Shown: positions 45,448 through 58,020, counted from the stretch's first letter. The stretch is 64,000 nt of DNA from Crotalaria pallida (GCA_037953625.1 CM075655.1:74055501-74119500); one strand, 5' to 3'. Notes: a model not told the origin generated them from the letters alone. Program-made: numbers and translations.

Positions 45448-45991
45448 CGTAACATCCTAAATTTTTATTTATTCATTTTATCCTAATCGTAAACTAGAAC
45501 GATAAACCGCTTAGAAAGAATGTAATTATGTCCAGGAATAAATGAGGCAATGGAGTGGGACCACTTGTAATATTGTGAAGTAGTTAGGAAGCTTAGCAAA
45601 ATATAAGAGGGTGGAAGGTGAGGAGAAATGAGGGTTAAAGCCGGCGTTTCAATATTATAATTGCGTTATAAGAGAAAATTAAGAATAAAAGATTTATAAC
45701 TCCAAACAAGACTTCCAACGTTGGATATGAAGATAAGGATTTTAGGAAGCTTGCTTTCAAATTTGAGCAAGATCCGACGGTTAACGAACTAGTTATGGTG
45801 TTTTGACTGCAAGAAGAAAATATAAAGAAAATAGAAGAAAAATAGAAAAGTCAATTAGCAGTGACTAATCAATTAGTTCACAAACTAATCGATTAATCAG
45901 TCTAAAAAGACAAGTTCAAATTGTGAAATTTCACTGACTAATCGATTAGTGAGTCCACTAATAGATTAGTTCGATAAAAATCTGAAAAAAA

Positions 45992-45998
45992 TATAAGG
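45992..45998 (+). promoter_or_regulatory. Candidate TATA box, LTR H1
   Basis: TATAAGG about 545 nt into the LTR, right after the palindrome group and before a CA/CT-rich leader. Confidence 0.45.
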
Positions 45999-46291
45999 CA
46001 TGAGAGCCATTCTCCACCACACATCATTGCTTCTTCCCAAAGCTTTGGAAGGGAATTGGCTTCCTCCATAAGCCAAGACCCCATAACCCATTCTCCAAGC
46101 TCATCATTCCTCATCCAAGCTTGCCATCATCCTCTCCATCAACATCTCCATCATCTTCATCATCAAGAGCTACTAACCAAGTTGTCAAGCGCCAAACCCC
46201 AAACCCCAAGCACCCACACCAACACCCATCGTCATCAACTTCATTTCCTTCATCACCATCAACCCCCCAACATACACACACCTTGAAGCTT

Positions 46292-46292
<1 letters not shown>

Positions 46293-46322
<30 letters not shown>
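46293..46322. repeat. (CT)15 microsatellite
   Basis: Pure CT run in the H1 leader; a shorter one is at the matching place in H2 (63031-63049). Confidence 0.9.
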
Positions 46323-46325
<3 letters not shown>

Positions 46326-46875
46326 TACCATGGTTATGAAGAACCACTCTCTTTCTCATGTCCTCACCCTCTCAAGAAGAAGATAAATCCATTCCTTCAT
46401 CAAAACTCAACACTTGACACTATTTCCACTCATTCCTTGGTGGCTATCCTATGGTGGCAAGTTAAGCTTAGAGGTTCAAGCTTTAAGGGGCTCTAGGGCA
46501 CAAGAAGGAAAGTTAGGGCTTGTGGGGTACTCTCTCTCCCTTCATTGAGGTAAGAAGGTAGCCTTACCTTGACTTAGGGCATGATTTCTAGGTCGTTTAT
46601 AGGGGTGGTTAAGAGTAGAAAAGATTAGGTGTAAGAATAAACAATAGGGTAGTTGATATTGACATTAAGTTAAAGAATGAAAATAGGGAAAAAGAAGAAC
46701 TATGGGAAAACTAAGAGAATAAATAGAATGGAAAAATAAAAGAAATGAATTCACTAAATTGTTTGTAAGTATATGTGTAAATGGTTTATGTGATGATGTT
46801 TGTGCTAATATGTGTATATGTTTTGTGTTGCTATGTTGAACAATAATGTGTTTGTTTGATTATATGAGGGGTAGG

Positions 46876-47335
46876 TGTAACACCCCAATTTAGTAACTTG
46901 AATATCTTTTTGTTTAGTAAAAATCCTGAAAATTTTTTTTTACACACCATTGGTGACGTGGACATAGTTTCTAACAACATTTTTCCTCAAAACATTTCTT
47001 TGTAAAATGAATCGTTAATGTCCCACATCACACATCAAGTTCCAAATCGAGATTTCACCAACATCGCGCTTTGAAACTCTTTCTTCCATTTTCATAAAAC
47101 ATTTCATTCATTAAAACAAACCTTGCTCTAATAATGTTACTCCTAAACCCGGTCACATTCATCAGAGTGATAAATTTTCAAAAAAACATATGGTCCCATA
47201 AAACTTGTTACATCAAGGTAGAGCATTTTTTCTTAGTATATCTCAAGAGAGTGCAATACAGACTCAAAATATAAAAAGAACCTATACTACAGGAAACCAC
47301 TAGCATCGGGCACTCCTGGCAATTCATACAGCTCC
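46876..47335 (-). repeat. B-like LTR fragment J
   Basis: Begins TGTAACACCCCAATTTAG and follows the first about 390 bp of the B LTR in diverged form (caagttccaaatcgagattt versus caagttccaaaccgagatg; cgcgctttgaaac versus cgcgtcttgaaac). It stops at copia element I. Beyond I only a few bases could belong to it before H2 begins, so most of J is gone. Confidence 0.6.
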
Positions 47336-48032
47336 TGTTGGTTTTGGCCTCAAAATCTCGAGAGGGGGGGTGAATCGAGTTTTATTAATGTATTGTGAAA
47401 TCCTTTACAAATTAAAAATTGTTTTGAGATGGAGAGATTAGACGTTTGAAACGGATCACAAAAACGATAGATAAAAATAAATTGAGTAGCGCGGAAACGT
47501 AAATAATTGAAATATGCGGAAAATAAAGAGATAGGGATAGAAAATCTTGCACCAGGAAATTTTATACTGGTTCAGCCTTCCCGTCGAAAGGCCTAGTCCA
47601 GTCCCCAAGCGACCCGCTTGAGAGTTCTATAATTAGCAATAGAGCTGCACGCTATTACACCCAAGAGCACCCGCACATTACTAGGAACCTCCGTTTGCTA
47701 GGGGCCTCAATATCACACAGCAAGGTTCCTCGCCCTACGACGTATCACACGTCCACTAAGGGATTCTCTCCCTAACCACTAAGGTTTCAAATACAGCAAA
47801 TATGAGAGTGATTACAATAGCAAAGTGTGTTCTCAACAACACGGATACAACAATATGCTCTTATGATAATGAAGTGTTTTTCTCTAAGAGATTAATCAGC
47901 CAATAAGGTTTTGTTCTTCAAATGATATGAACGTGAAAACCAGAAGTTTAGAGAAGAAGAAGAGAGAACGTGAATTTCAGAAAAGATGTCAGAGATTGAA
48001 AAAGAATTATTGATCTGAATGTTGGAGTGAAG

Positions 48033-48040
48033 TTTTATAA
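48033..48040 (-). promoter_or_regulatory. Candidate TATA box, copia I left LTR
   Basis: Minus strand TTATAAAACTTCAC; the right LTR has the same at 60070-60077. The palindrome array lies 260-690 nt upstream of it in transcript sense. Confidence 0.5.
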
Positions 48041-48295
48041 AAATAGAAAAAGCATTTTGAAAAGATTTAGAATTAGTAAAACAAAATCAAAACAAAATAA
48101 AATAAGATTTGAAATCAGTTTTAAAATCAAAACGATTTACGAAATAAAATAAAGATTTGATTCTTAAAACAAAAAAGGAAATAATTCAAATTTAAAATCA
48201 TTTTCGAATTTTATAAAATAAATCAGAATCTTTTATATAAAAACAAATCAGAAAAATAATCAAAATGATTCTGACACGTTTTTCAATAAAACTTG

Positions 48296-48717
48296 AAGTA
48301 ATCGATTACTTTCTGAAGGTAATCGATTATTCCTTCAAAAATAGAAATTCTTAAATTCATTTGAAAAACAATTAATCGATTAGACCAACAATGATTAATC
48401 GATTACATCACTCCTGTTCAATATGTGATGCAACTCATTTAATAGATTAACACTAATCAATTAATCGATTAGTGAGCCTCTGTTATGCATATGATGCAAC
48501 ATCATGTAATCGATTACTACACAACATGTAATCGATTACTAAGCCTCTGAAAAATATATGATGCAACAATTATAATCGATTACTTGAGACAGGTAATCGA
48601 TTACTCCCATAAGAAAGTAATTGATTAGCAAAGTTCACTTAATCGATTACAAGCTCTCTGATTTTTCTATGATGCAACAAAATTAATCGATTATCTTGAG
48701 CAGTTAATCGATTACTC
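48296..48717. repeat. Array of TAATCGATTA palindromes in the copia LTR
   Basis: Twelve exact ATCGAT cores in about 420 bp, mostly in TAATCGATTAC, with near-matches between. A second phrase, atgatgcaac, recurs four times, giving degenerate units of roughly 60-100 bp. The right LTR has the same array at 60344-60765. Confidence 0.85.
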
Positions 48718-49065
48718 CTTCTTGCATAGTAAAAATATACGGAGTTTTGTAACATCAAGTATTTTCACAAAGATTTAAGATAGAAAACAACTTTTCATGA
48801 AAAACACATTTTCTTCTCTCTTTTAAATGAAAACTTATTGGCCTCTTAAACTCGTAAAGAATAGAAACTTCATTACCTTACAAATGATCTAAGGGAAAAG
48901 GTTTCTAATCTATGTCTTGCTTGAATCTTCATTCTTGAACATGAAGGAAACTTGTGAGCTTGAACTTGAGTTGGTTTGTTATCATCAAAACATCAGCTTG
49001 ATATATACTTGAAGTCCATAAGAGAGTTTGAAGCATGTCTTCCAACACTAGCTTGACTTCCAATA

Positions 49066-49080
49066 CTCCCCCTTTTTTAT
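49066..49080 (-). other. Polypurine tract of copia I
   Basis: Minus strand ATAAAAAAGGGGGAG directly before the 3' LTR, as in SIRE-type elements. Confidence 0.85.
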
Positions 49081-49488
49081 GATGACAAACAACTATTCTA
49101 ATATGCTCTTTACAATCTGCATCACAAGTGTTATACAAGAAAAAACATATATATATATATATAATTAACCTTCCCTAGAACAATAATAATAAAGATATAA
49201 CAATTCATAGCATCCTGTATCATCTCCCCCTGTATTGATGCATAAACAATATATATCAATTCCTTCATAGCATCTTCAATATATCAGAATATCTCTCCCC
49301 TTTTGTAATCATCAAAAAGAATGTGCTATCTCCCCCTGAAACACTAAGAAGACGCATCAATAATAACAAGAGATCGAGATAAAATAATCACATACTCAAA
49401 ATAGGTGAGAGGCAGAAGTTAAACCAATTTCTCTACGAATGAAAAAGAAATTTTCTTTTGGAAGCGGTTTCGTAAAGATATCAGCCAA

Positions 49489-50880
49489 CTACCACGAAGT
49501 ATCAACACACTCAATAATACAATCACCCTTTTGAATATGATCACGTATAAAATGGTGACGAATCTCAATATGCTTGGTGCGAGAATGTTGCACAGGGTTT
49601 TTGGTAATACTAATTGCACTGGTATTATCACATTTTATGGGAATGTGATCTAGACTTACACCGAAGTCTAGGAGTTGTTGTTTCAACCATAAGATTTGTG
49701 CACAACAGCTACCCGCAGCGACATATTCAGCCTCAGCTGTGGATAGGGCTACACTCGACTGTTTCTTGCTAGCCCATGATACTAAAGAATTTCCAAGGAG
49801 GTGACAAGTGTCGCTAGTGCTTTTCTTATCTACCTTGCACCCGGCAAAGTCAGAATCAGAATACCCAACAAGGTTACACGAAGAACCTTTGGGGTACCAT
49901 AAACCCATGTCAGTTGTGCCAGAAAGATATTTCATTATACGTTTGGCAGCAACCATGTGCGTTTCTTTTGGATTCGCTTGAAAACGAGCACAAAGACATA
50001 CACTAAACATAATATCCGGCCTACTTGCCGTTAAATAGAGAAGGGATCCGATTATACCTCGATATTTAGTGATTTCTACGGATTTACCTCCTTCATCTTT
50101 GTCCAGATAGCAAGATGTGCTTATTGGTGTTGCTACTACCTTGGCCTTATCCACGCCAAATCGTTTCATTAGTTTCTTGCAGTATTTTGTTTGGCTAATG
50201 AAAATCCCATCCTTTGCTTGTTGTATTTGCAATCCTAGGAAAAAGTTCAGCTCTTCCATCATAGACATCTCGAACTCTTCCTGCATCATACTCGAAAAAT
50301 CCTTCCAAAGGGTTTCATTAGTAGCACCGAAAATAATATCATCTACATAAATCTGAACTAAAAGAATGTCCTTTCCTTTCTTTTTGATAAAAAGAGTGTT
50401 ATCAACCTTCCCTCTTTCAAAATTATTTTCTAGTAAAAATTTGCTAAGACTGTCATACCACGCTCTAGGAGCTTGTTTGAGTCCGTACAAAGCCTTTTTC
50501 AATTTATAAACGTAATCCGGGTGTTCATAATTTTCAAAGTCGGGAGGTTGACACACATATACTTCTTCATTTATAAAACCATTCAGAAAGGCACTCTTTA
50601 CGTCCATTTGATATAATTTAAAATCTAGAATGCATGCAAAAGCTAAAAGTAGTCTAATGGCTTCCAACCTAGCAACAGGGGCAAATGTTTCCTCATAATC
50701 TATCCCCTCTTCCTGGTTGTAACCTTGCGCAACTAACCTAGCTTTGTTTCGAACAATTAAACCAGCCTCATCGAGTTTGTTTTTATAAATCCACTTAGTT
50801 CCAATAGTTGGATGAGACTCCGGCCTAGGAACAAGTTCCCAAACCTGATTTCTTTCGAACTGGTTTAATTCCTCTTGCAT
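49489..50880 (-). CDS. pol: Copia I reverse transcriptase and RNase H (463 codons open)
   Basis: Minus-strand frame with the copia RT core: [11 protein letters not shown] at 30, [25 protein letters not shown] (split motif around 45-70), [10 protein letters not shown], the catalytic YVDD box at 178-181, then RNase H with YSDSDFAGC and [12 protein letters not shown]. It ends after DTSW at a TAG (49489-49491). The frame goes on for about 30 codons with LADIFTKPL, the normal copia C-terminal motif, so the TAG most likely replaced a CAG glutamine. Upstream the same frame continues past a TAG (about 50911-50913). It copies the element RNA, but here is part of a broken polyprotein. Confidence 0.85.
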   Translation of the reverse strand: MQEELNQFERNQVWELVPRPESHPTIGTKWIYKNKLDEAGLIVRNKARLVAQGYNQEEGIDYEETFAPVARLEAIRLLLAFACILDFKLYQMDVKSAFLNGFINEEVYVCQPPDFENYEHPDYVYKLKKALYGLKQAPRAWYDSLSKFLLENNFERGKVDNTLFIKKKGKDILLVQIYVDDIIFGATNETLWKDFSSMMQEEFEMSMMEELNFFLGLQIQQAKDGIFISQTKYCKKLMKRFGVDKAKVVATPISTSCYLDKDEGGKSVEITKYRGIIGSLLYLTASRPDIMFSVCLCARFQANPKETHMVAAKRIMKYLSGTTDMGLWYPKGSSCNLVGYSDSDFAGCKVDKKSTSDTCHLLGNSLVSWASKKQSSVALSTAEAEYVAAGSCCAQILWLKQQLLDFGVSLDHIPIKCDNTSAISITKNPVQHSRTKHIEIRHHFIRDHIQKGDCIIECVDTSW

Positions 50881-51142
50881 TGCCAGAAGCCACTGCTCAT
50901 CAAGCGTAGCCTAAAATATATTCTTTGGCTCCACTTGAGAAACAAATGCAAAGTAGTTACACAGATTGCTAATAGAATTGCGAGTACTTACACCTTTTGT
51001 GATGTCACCTATGATTTGGTCAATGGGATGGTGCCTTGATGTTCTTCATTCCTTAGGCAAATCAGCGTTGAGCTCCATGGATTGTTCTTGATTTTTCTCC
51101 TCAACTGACTCGACTGATTTTTCATTGCATTCGGAATGTTTG
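50881..51142 (-). pseudogene. pol: Copia I: linker between integrase and RT
   Basis: Continues the RT frame upstream ([24 protein letters not shown]) with stops at about 50911-50913 (TAG) and 51046-51048 (TGA where tryptophan would be expected). An acidic stretch, SECNEKSVESVEEK, lies just before solo LTR K. ATGTT at 51138-51142 is the target duplication of K. Confidence 0.75.
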
Positions 51143-52073
51143 TAACACCCCGCATTTTTCCCGTACGTGCGTGAACGAATTTTGTTAAAATAAACCCCGA
51201 AGTTCTGTTTTATAAAAGATTTTCGGAAAAGTATTTCACGTGAGGAAGGAATAAAGTAATGATTTTCATGGATTTTATAAATCAAAATGTTTTTATAAAA
51301 AGAGAAGTGAATAATTTTGTTGAAATGAAAATGATTTGCAAAAGGGTGATTTTATTAAAAGTGATTTTTCTTTGAAATGAGGTTTTTGGATCTATAAACT
51401 TAGAAAATTTGTAACTTTTTAACCGTAACTCGGATTTTTACAATCTTTATATCAAAACGATCATCTTGAAACGTAGATTTTAAAAATGTAATTTTCGGAT
51501 TTTTCTGGGCGGTTTTATAAAAATTTATTTTCAGAGTTAAGAAATACGAGTTTTAGAAATTGTATCTTGAAGAAAATGAATTTATTGATTTGACATGAAT
51601 TTTTATGTGTTATGTGCTTGGTTTGATGTGTGTGTTTGATGTGTGTACTGTGTGATGCATGAAATTAAATGTGTGAGTGTGATTCCTCATGAAATGATTG
51701 CATTATTGTATGAATTAATAATTAGAATGTTTAAGTAAATAGGATGAGGAAATAAAAATGTGAAGCATGTATGTATGTGTGTGTGCCGTGTATGTGTGAG
51801 TGTGTAGAGAAGCCTAGAAATTTCTTTAAGTGGAGACCAAGTAACCAAGACCTAACCAAATCCTAACCATGTCCTAACTAGATTAATGGAAACCCTAATG
51901 GAGAATCAACAAGTCAAAAACCTAGAATGACCCCTAAGCCCTAATGTTCCCTACATTGTCTCCTTAAGAGATGATAAACTCCACCCATGCAAAAATAGAG
52001 AAGACCGAATTTACCCCCCTTCCAAAGCTCATGACCGAATTTCATGAGGGCAAAATGGAAAGCCCGAATTGCT

Positions 52074-52081
52074 TATATAAG
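52074..52081 (+). promoter_or_regulatory. Candidate TATA box of LTR K
   Basis: TATATAAG, 932 nt into the LTR, followed after about 30 nt by ttcattcattcttcac and a purine-rich leader with GA runs. This is the clearest TATA box of the B family. Confidence 0.6.
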
Positions 52082-54592
52082 TCTTGGCCTTAGCTTCATT
52101 TCATTCATTCTTCACTTCCTTATTTCCAACGCCCAAACACCAACACTAAACACACTCTAAGAGCTCATCAAGTTCTTAGAGAAACGAAAAGAAAAAGAAA
52201 TAGAGAGAAAGAAAAAGGAGTTGGCCGTGAGGCTTGAGCGAGGAGGAAGAGGAGATTCCAACTAGATCAAGCCTTGTCCCCTGTAGATCAAGAGCATTAG
52301 GAGCTAGAAGATCAATTATTTTCATGGTAGGATTTGAAGAAGAAGAAGATTTGTAATAGTTTAGCTTTTTCTCTTTTAGTTTGTGGATCTACTTCTTTTT
52401 CTTCTTGCATGTTCTATTTTATGGTTTGTAAGGTGATTTCATGTGTTGATATTGCTTGATCTTGGACTTTAAGGACTTAAACTAATTTGTAATTTGTTAA
52501 ACTTGTGTTTAGTGTCTCGGTTGGGTTTTCTTTTGATGGATCTAACATTTTTTCTAACAAAATCTTAAAGATCTAAAAGAAAACTTAGATTTTGTGAAAC
52601 CTAAAATCAATCCTTCTTGCATGTCTATTTTCTTGTTTTAAACCGTGACCTATGTGTGTGTTTATGTGACTATTTGACAAGAAAATTCATGATCTAAACT
52701 TAATTATTTATAAAGTGAAATTCCTTGTCTTGCATGTTAAATCTTTTGCTAAACTATGATCTATGTGTATTTCTATGCTTATTTGTTGAATAATTTCATG
52801 ATTTAAACTTGATTTGTGAAAGAGTTAAGATCTTGAAACATGCATGTTATTTTCAAAAGAAAAGATCACGTTTTTGTTTTATGTTTAATTCGGTTTTAAA
52901 GAAAATAATTAAAGAAGCAAGTTTAAAATAATTTTTGAATATAAACATGATTTCCATCAAGTGTTTAATTGTGTGCATGTTTTATTTTTATGAGGCCATT
53001 CGGCCATGATTAATAAATATTAGGATCCATGCTTTTTGTTTTGTAAAAAGTTGATGCATGTATGTTTTAGGACTAGATCTAATGATTTAAAGCACATGCA
53101 TGTTATTTTCATGAAGTTAAAATTCAATCTTTATTTTTGTTTTGAGAAAATGATGAACTTGAGTTTATGTTTGAAAAAGATTTTGTTGATGCATGTTTAT
53201 GTGAATGAATGATGTAGTTTGTTGCTTTGAAAAAATAGTTTTGAAAGCTTGCATGATTTGATTTAATTTTTAGGATTCTTGCATGTTGAAAATGAATAAA
53301 AAACCATGTCTTTTTACATGTTGACTTTCGACCAATCTAGGAGAAATAGGTAGCTATGTTTGTTTCCCTTGTAGGGTGCATGTATAATGAAACTATTTTT
53401 AAGAAGCTTTAAATGTACATGCATGAAATGATCAAGTTTTTAAAAGAAATATATGTGAATCTTTGAAATGATTTATGATTTAAATTGTTACTTTGATTCT
53501 TGTTTTGAAAATAAACTAAAGTTGTTAATTTTCCCTACAGTATGCTCACGGTTTTTAGTCTAAAATTGAAGAAAATGATTTCATAAATTTATGCTTTTGT
53601 TTGTGCATGAAATCTTTGCAAAACCAGATAAGCATGATTCAGCCAGGTTATGTGCATATAGTTGAAAAATTGTCTTCATGAAATGATTTAGGATTATGAC
53701 TATGTCCCTAGGTGTAAGGTGCTGTGTGTTTGAATGAAAGTGATATATGTTTATTTTTATCTTTTGTAGAAATGAATAAGTTCATTTGATTATATGAAAA
53801 TGAATTTTTGTAATGTTAATTTAATAATTCCAAGTTTTAAAAATTTAATTGTGATTAGGAATTATTAATCATAGTGATTCGGTTTTGATCAATTGAAGGA
53901 TTAAGTTTAAATTATTTTCTTAAGTGTAATTAAATTAATTTATTAAGATTATAATATGACTAATGATTCTTAATATGGTGTGTGCTTGTGAATGCTTTGT
54001 ATGCTTTAAAACTTGTATGTACTGTTTGTGTGCTAACTGAATGTATGGAACTGAAATTGTTTTAAATACTGTTTGTAAGGTTTATTTGTGAGAAGTGTTT
54101 TATTTAAAAAGTATAATTTAAATAACTTAAATTAATTTGAAATCTTTAAATGATACCCTTTGATCAGTGTTTGATAATGTTGTGAAGTTTGAGGTTTCAA
54201 TGAATTAATTTGATTTAGTTTTCTGAAGTTCGAACTTTAAAGATTCAGGAAAATGATTTTCTTTAATCAGAGTGTTTTTAAATTAAAAAGAATGAATTTT
54301 TTTAATAAGAAGACTATTTTAATTGTTTCAAGTTTTCTTGAAAACCTTTGAGTTAGAATTTGAAATCTTTGAACATTAGCCATGTGTTTTTAAGAAAGGA
54401 ATTGTTTCAACGAATTTTCAAAACGAAATTAAGAAATTATCGTAAAACGTTCTAACGCACGGGGAAAAATGTTCTAGTTCGGGTGTCGGACGCGAAGGAA
54501 ACGTGGCGAGGCTAGCTACTGGGAACCTTGGAAAGCTTTCGATGATTGGTCATCCAGGGGAGTGAGAGTGCTGTGGTCCCGTAACGTGGTTG

Positions 54593-54620
54593 CTCGCAAT
54601 CCGAATAGATGGATTGCGAA
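54593..54620 (+). other. Hairpin in LTR K with a compensatory base-pair change
   Basis: CTCGCAATCC / GGATTGCGAA around loop gaatagat. Against B, the ninth pair is C-G instead of T-A, so both sides changed together. The outermost pair is lost (C opposite A). Confidence 0.65.
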
Positions 54621-56877
54621 TGTACTGCGAATTAGGCAACATAGATATGTGTGCTAAATGTGTACTTGTTTTATTTACATGCTGAATGTTTATTAGTTGT
54701 GCAAATTTTATTCCGTTTAGATATTGTTTGATTATGTCTGGATGGTGACACAATAATACTGAAGCCGTGAAAGTAATAAATTAAGGTTGAAAAGAGAAAA
54801 AGAGATATGTATGAGAAATGTGAAAATGAAATTGTGAAAGTAGGGAATTTAAAAGAGAAAAGAGATAAATTGTGATACGAAAGGAATTGCGAGAAAGTGA
54901 TAAAGAATAATAAATGAAAGGAAATTAATTGTTGAGATTGTGAAAGAATTGAGAAGAAGAATTGATTTTCATGATGATGAGGTTAAATACCCGAGAAGGC
55001 GAGCGGAAGCGTGGTGATGCAGCTGATCGTGCTGTTGAGCAACAACTACGGAGAACGATGTTGATGGTGCTGCCAAGTAACAACTGAGGAGCAAAATGCT
55101 GATGATGACGATGCTGCTAAGTGATGGCTGTTGAGAAAGATGCTGAGGAATGCTGTTGAGCATGAGCTGATGAATAGTGCTGAGACGCATGAGAAAATGA
55201 TTTGAGGCCTGGGGCCATTAAGATTTTGGGGGAACGGATTGTGATTAGTGGTCGGGTTTCATTGAAGGGATGCACCAAGGATGAACCGACAGTAGGATTA
55301 AGCCGCTAATTAAAATGTTAAAATCCTAAAAGACTTTAAAAGACATTTACAAATGCGGTGAGGTATGAGTGTCGTATCGAAGTAGTGGAGAGGAAGATAC
55401 TATGGGTATTTGCGGATACTCAGGTGGGGATTGCATGAGAGGAGGACGATGACGGTGAAACGTCAAGAAGTCTAGAGTATGCAGAACAAACTCCACATGT
55501 GGCGTACTAACGTGGTAGGGACTGGGTCCAATGCCGTGGTAAGTTCTGCAGGCCAACTAGAATTATACTGTCGCCCCCTTGAATGCAAGTCTAGAACAAT
55601 GAGAGGGACTGGAACGGGGCATTTGAGATTGCCGCCTGGGGCGTGCATTGATTATATGAGATTATATGAATTGAATTGATTTGAGGCAGAGTCCTCCTGG
55701 TCTGGGACCAATTGTTTGTGAGACAGCTGTCGTGCCCGCGTGGTAAAGGTCCTGTACTCCTGTTTGCTTCCGACTAGGTTGGGTGGATGACCGAGGAGAT
55801 GTAGACGTGTGTGATTACCTCAATGATGAGTTCCCCCCATCATTGAGTGAACCGGAATGATAAAACTTAAAAGACTGTAACGTACCAAAGAAAAGTACAC
55901 AAAGATATCAAGTGTTGAGTAAGAATTATAATACGAGCTTGAGAATTGATTCGTGGCAAATAAATCTTGAGTTAACGATTGAGGAAAGAATGAAAAAGAT
56001 TTGTGAGAAGATGATTGAAAGAAGATTGAGAAAGTTGGGTTGTAAGCGTAATAAATTATGTGGCTATGAGTGATGATATTTATTTGTTTGGAATGTTACG
56101 ATATGCATGATATATGTGATTCATATATGCTATGTGTTTACTATGCTATATGTGTTAATATGACTGCTTGGGATAAATGTCTATGTTATGTTGTCTTAGT
56201 TATATTGTTCTGTCTTATTATCTGTCTTCCTTTATATTGAGTTCACCCTGAGACCGTATGGTCAACCCGTTAATGTTCGGAACACTGACTCTCTCCTACC
56301 ATGTTGTCGTATCGGCAATTGCTGATATTGCAACTGGTAGATGGCGTAGCGTATAGCGAGCCACCTGTGCCCCTGTAAGGAGAAGCGTGGGGTGGCAAGT
56401 ACAAGACGACTCTCGGAGAGAGACTTCGGAGATGGTTGATGGCGACAACTCTACTTATGGACCGAGAACTTGGGCTGCCAAGATGCGAAGATAGAAAGTC
56501 AGTTTTGGTGTGCATGACTAGAAGCTAGGTGAATTCCCTGGCGGAATGTATTCCACTGTAAGTTCTTAGTTACCTTAGCTCTACCATACTGTATCCCGGC
56601 AAAAGTTTTATTTAACAACTGATGTTTTGAAATAAGTAAATGGGCTGTGTATTTTAAATGATGTTTTTGAAAACGAGTTTCAAGGTGCGGTGTCTTGTGA
56701 CATCTCAGTTTGGAACTTGAAAAGGTTTTATGCAATGTGAGAACATAAGTTTTTAAATGTAACTATGTTTTGGAAATATAAATGTTCTCATCTTGCGTAA
56801 CGCTTGTTTAAAAAAAATGGCCCTAATTTTCGCTATATTTGATTTAAGCTTTCAAGTTGCCGAATCGGGGTGTTACA

Positions 56878-57773
56878 ATGTTCCTTTCCTTTAGCATTTC
56901 CTCATCCTCATCAATGCATAGATCTCCAAGGATACCTGAAATGTCATTAACAGATACCTTTCCCAACTTTCTGGGATCGGATTCATCAAATGATACATGA
57001 ATAGATTCTTCAATAGTATTACGAGATTTCTTGTAAATCCTATATGCTTTGCTCGAAACAAAATATCCATGGAATATGCCCTCATCAGCTCTAGCCTCAA
57101 AACTTCCTAGATTGTCTCTACCATTATTATGCACAAAACATTTACATCCAAAGACACGAAAATGGGAAATATTTGGTTTTCTCCCCTTGTACAGCTCATA
57201 GGGGGTTTTCTTTAAAATAGGCCGTATTAAAACACGGTTCATAACATAGCAAGCTGTACTCACTGCATCGGCCCAAAAATATGCAGGCAAATTCATGTCA
57301 TTAAGCATTGTTCTTGAAAGCTCTTTTAATGAACGATTTTTCCTCTCCACAACCCCGTTTTGCTCCGGAGCTCTTGGAGCTGAAAAATAATGCTTAATTC
57401 CATGTTTTTCGCAAAAATTTTCAAAAATATGATTTTCAAGTTCTCCACCATGATCAGTCTTAATGAATGCAATGCTCGAATGCAATTGGTTTTGAACAAT
57501 CTTAGCTAGCTTTTTAAATTCATGAAATGCATCATTTTTATGAGTAATAAAAAGCGTCCATGTATACCTAGAATAGTCATCCACAATAACTAAACAATAA
57601 TAGTTGCCACCAAAGCTTTTTGTTTGACACGGTCCAAAAAGATCCATATGTAAAAGTTCCAAGGGCTTTTGAGTTGAAACGTGATTTTTAGAAGGAAAGG
57701 ATGCCCTTATGAGTTTTGATTTTGAACAAGGATCACATTTTTCAGAAAGAAAAATTTTGCTTTGGCAAACCAA
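56878..57773 (-). pseudogene. pol: Copia I integrase catalytic core and downstream
   Basis: Inserts the DNA copy. The frame has MDLFGP, TDHGGELEN and PEQNGVVERKNR, the three acidic sites of the copia DD35E core, then FWADAVSTACYVMNR, KTPYELYKGRKP and FRVFGCKCFVH. It begins off-frame: a 1-bp change near 57750-57775 separates it from the zinc-finger part upstream. Its end is cut by K at 56877. All three catalytic positions look intact. Confidence 0.85.
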
Positions 57774-58020
57774 CTACTAAGTTTTTAGAAGAAATTTTAT
57801 TTAAATGAGCCATGTGGATGTGACCTATTCTACGATGCCATAGCCACGATTCATCCTCTTTACTTAATAAACATTTCGCATCATTTGAGGGTATTGAGTT
57901 AAAATCAATAACATATACATTGTTTATCCTGCGAGCAATTAGCTTAATAAGATTATCAACTTTACCCTCGATAATACATCTATCAGAATAAAAAATAACC
58001 CTATTGCCCTTATCACATAA
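57774..58020 (-). pseudogene. pol: Copia I pre-integrase zinc-finger segment
   Basis: In the gag-protease frame after its TAG: LCDKGNRVIF, then ESWLWHRRIGHIHM, the histidine pair of the HHCC finger, then KNLVVGLPK. The cysteine pair (CDPC) follows in the shifted frame at the start of the next segment. Confidence 0.75.

Larger units (their letters stand above)
45448..46875 (+). repeat. LTR of family H (copy H1), 3' part missing
   Basis: Starts CGTAACATCC (TG altered to CG). Shares ordered blocks with the LTR at 62241: aataaaagattta, ttccaacgttggatatgaag versus its match near 62490, gcttgctttcaaatttgag, a CT microsatellite and following leader. ATCGATT palindromes occur at 45860-45965. It breaks off where the B-like LTR J starts. 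Its short Ser/Pro-rich ORFs are low-complexity. Confidence 0.65.
47336..49065 (-). repeat. Left (3') LTR of copia I, 1730 bp
   Basis: Starts TGTTGGTTTTGG; its inner end is CAATA where the right LTR has CAACA. Contains the ATCGATT array. Confidence 0.92.
51143..56877 (+). mobile_element. Solo LTR K of the B family, 5735 bp
   Basis: TGTAACACCCCGC...GGGGTGTTACA flanked by ATGTT at 51138-51142 and 56878-56882. It matches the B LTRs along its whole length in the opposite direction, at roughly 75-80% by eye, with no interior. A perfect duplication around a single LTR means LTR-LTR recombination after insertion. Its plus strand is its sense strand. No coding sequence is present. Confidence 0.9.

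Noticed and set aside
46056..46359. Overlapping Ser/Pro/His-rich ORFs in LTR H1
   Set aside because: Reads of CA/CT-rich leader and a CT microsatellite; no counterpart frame in H2.
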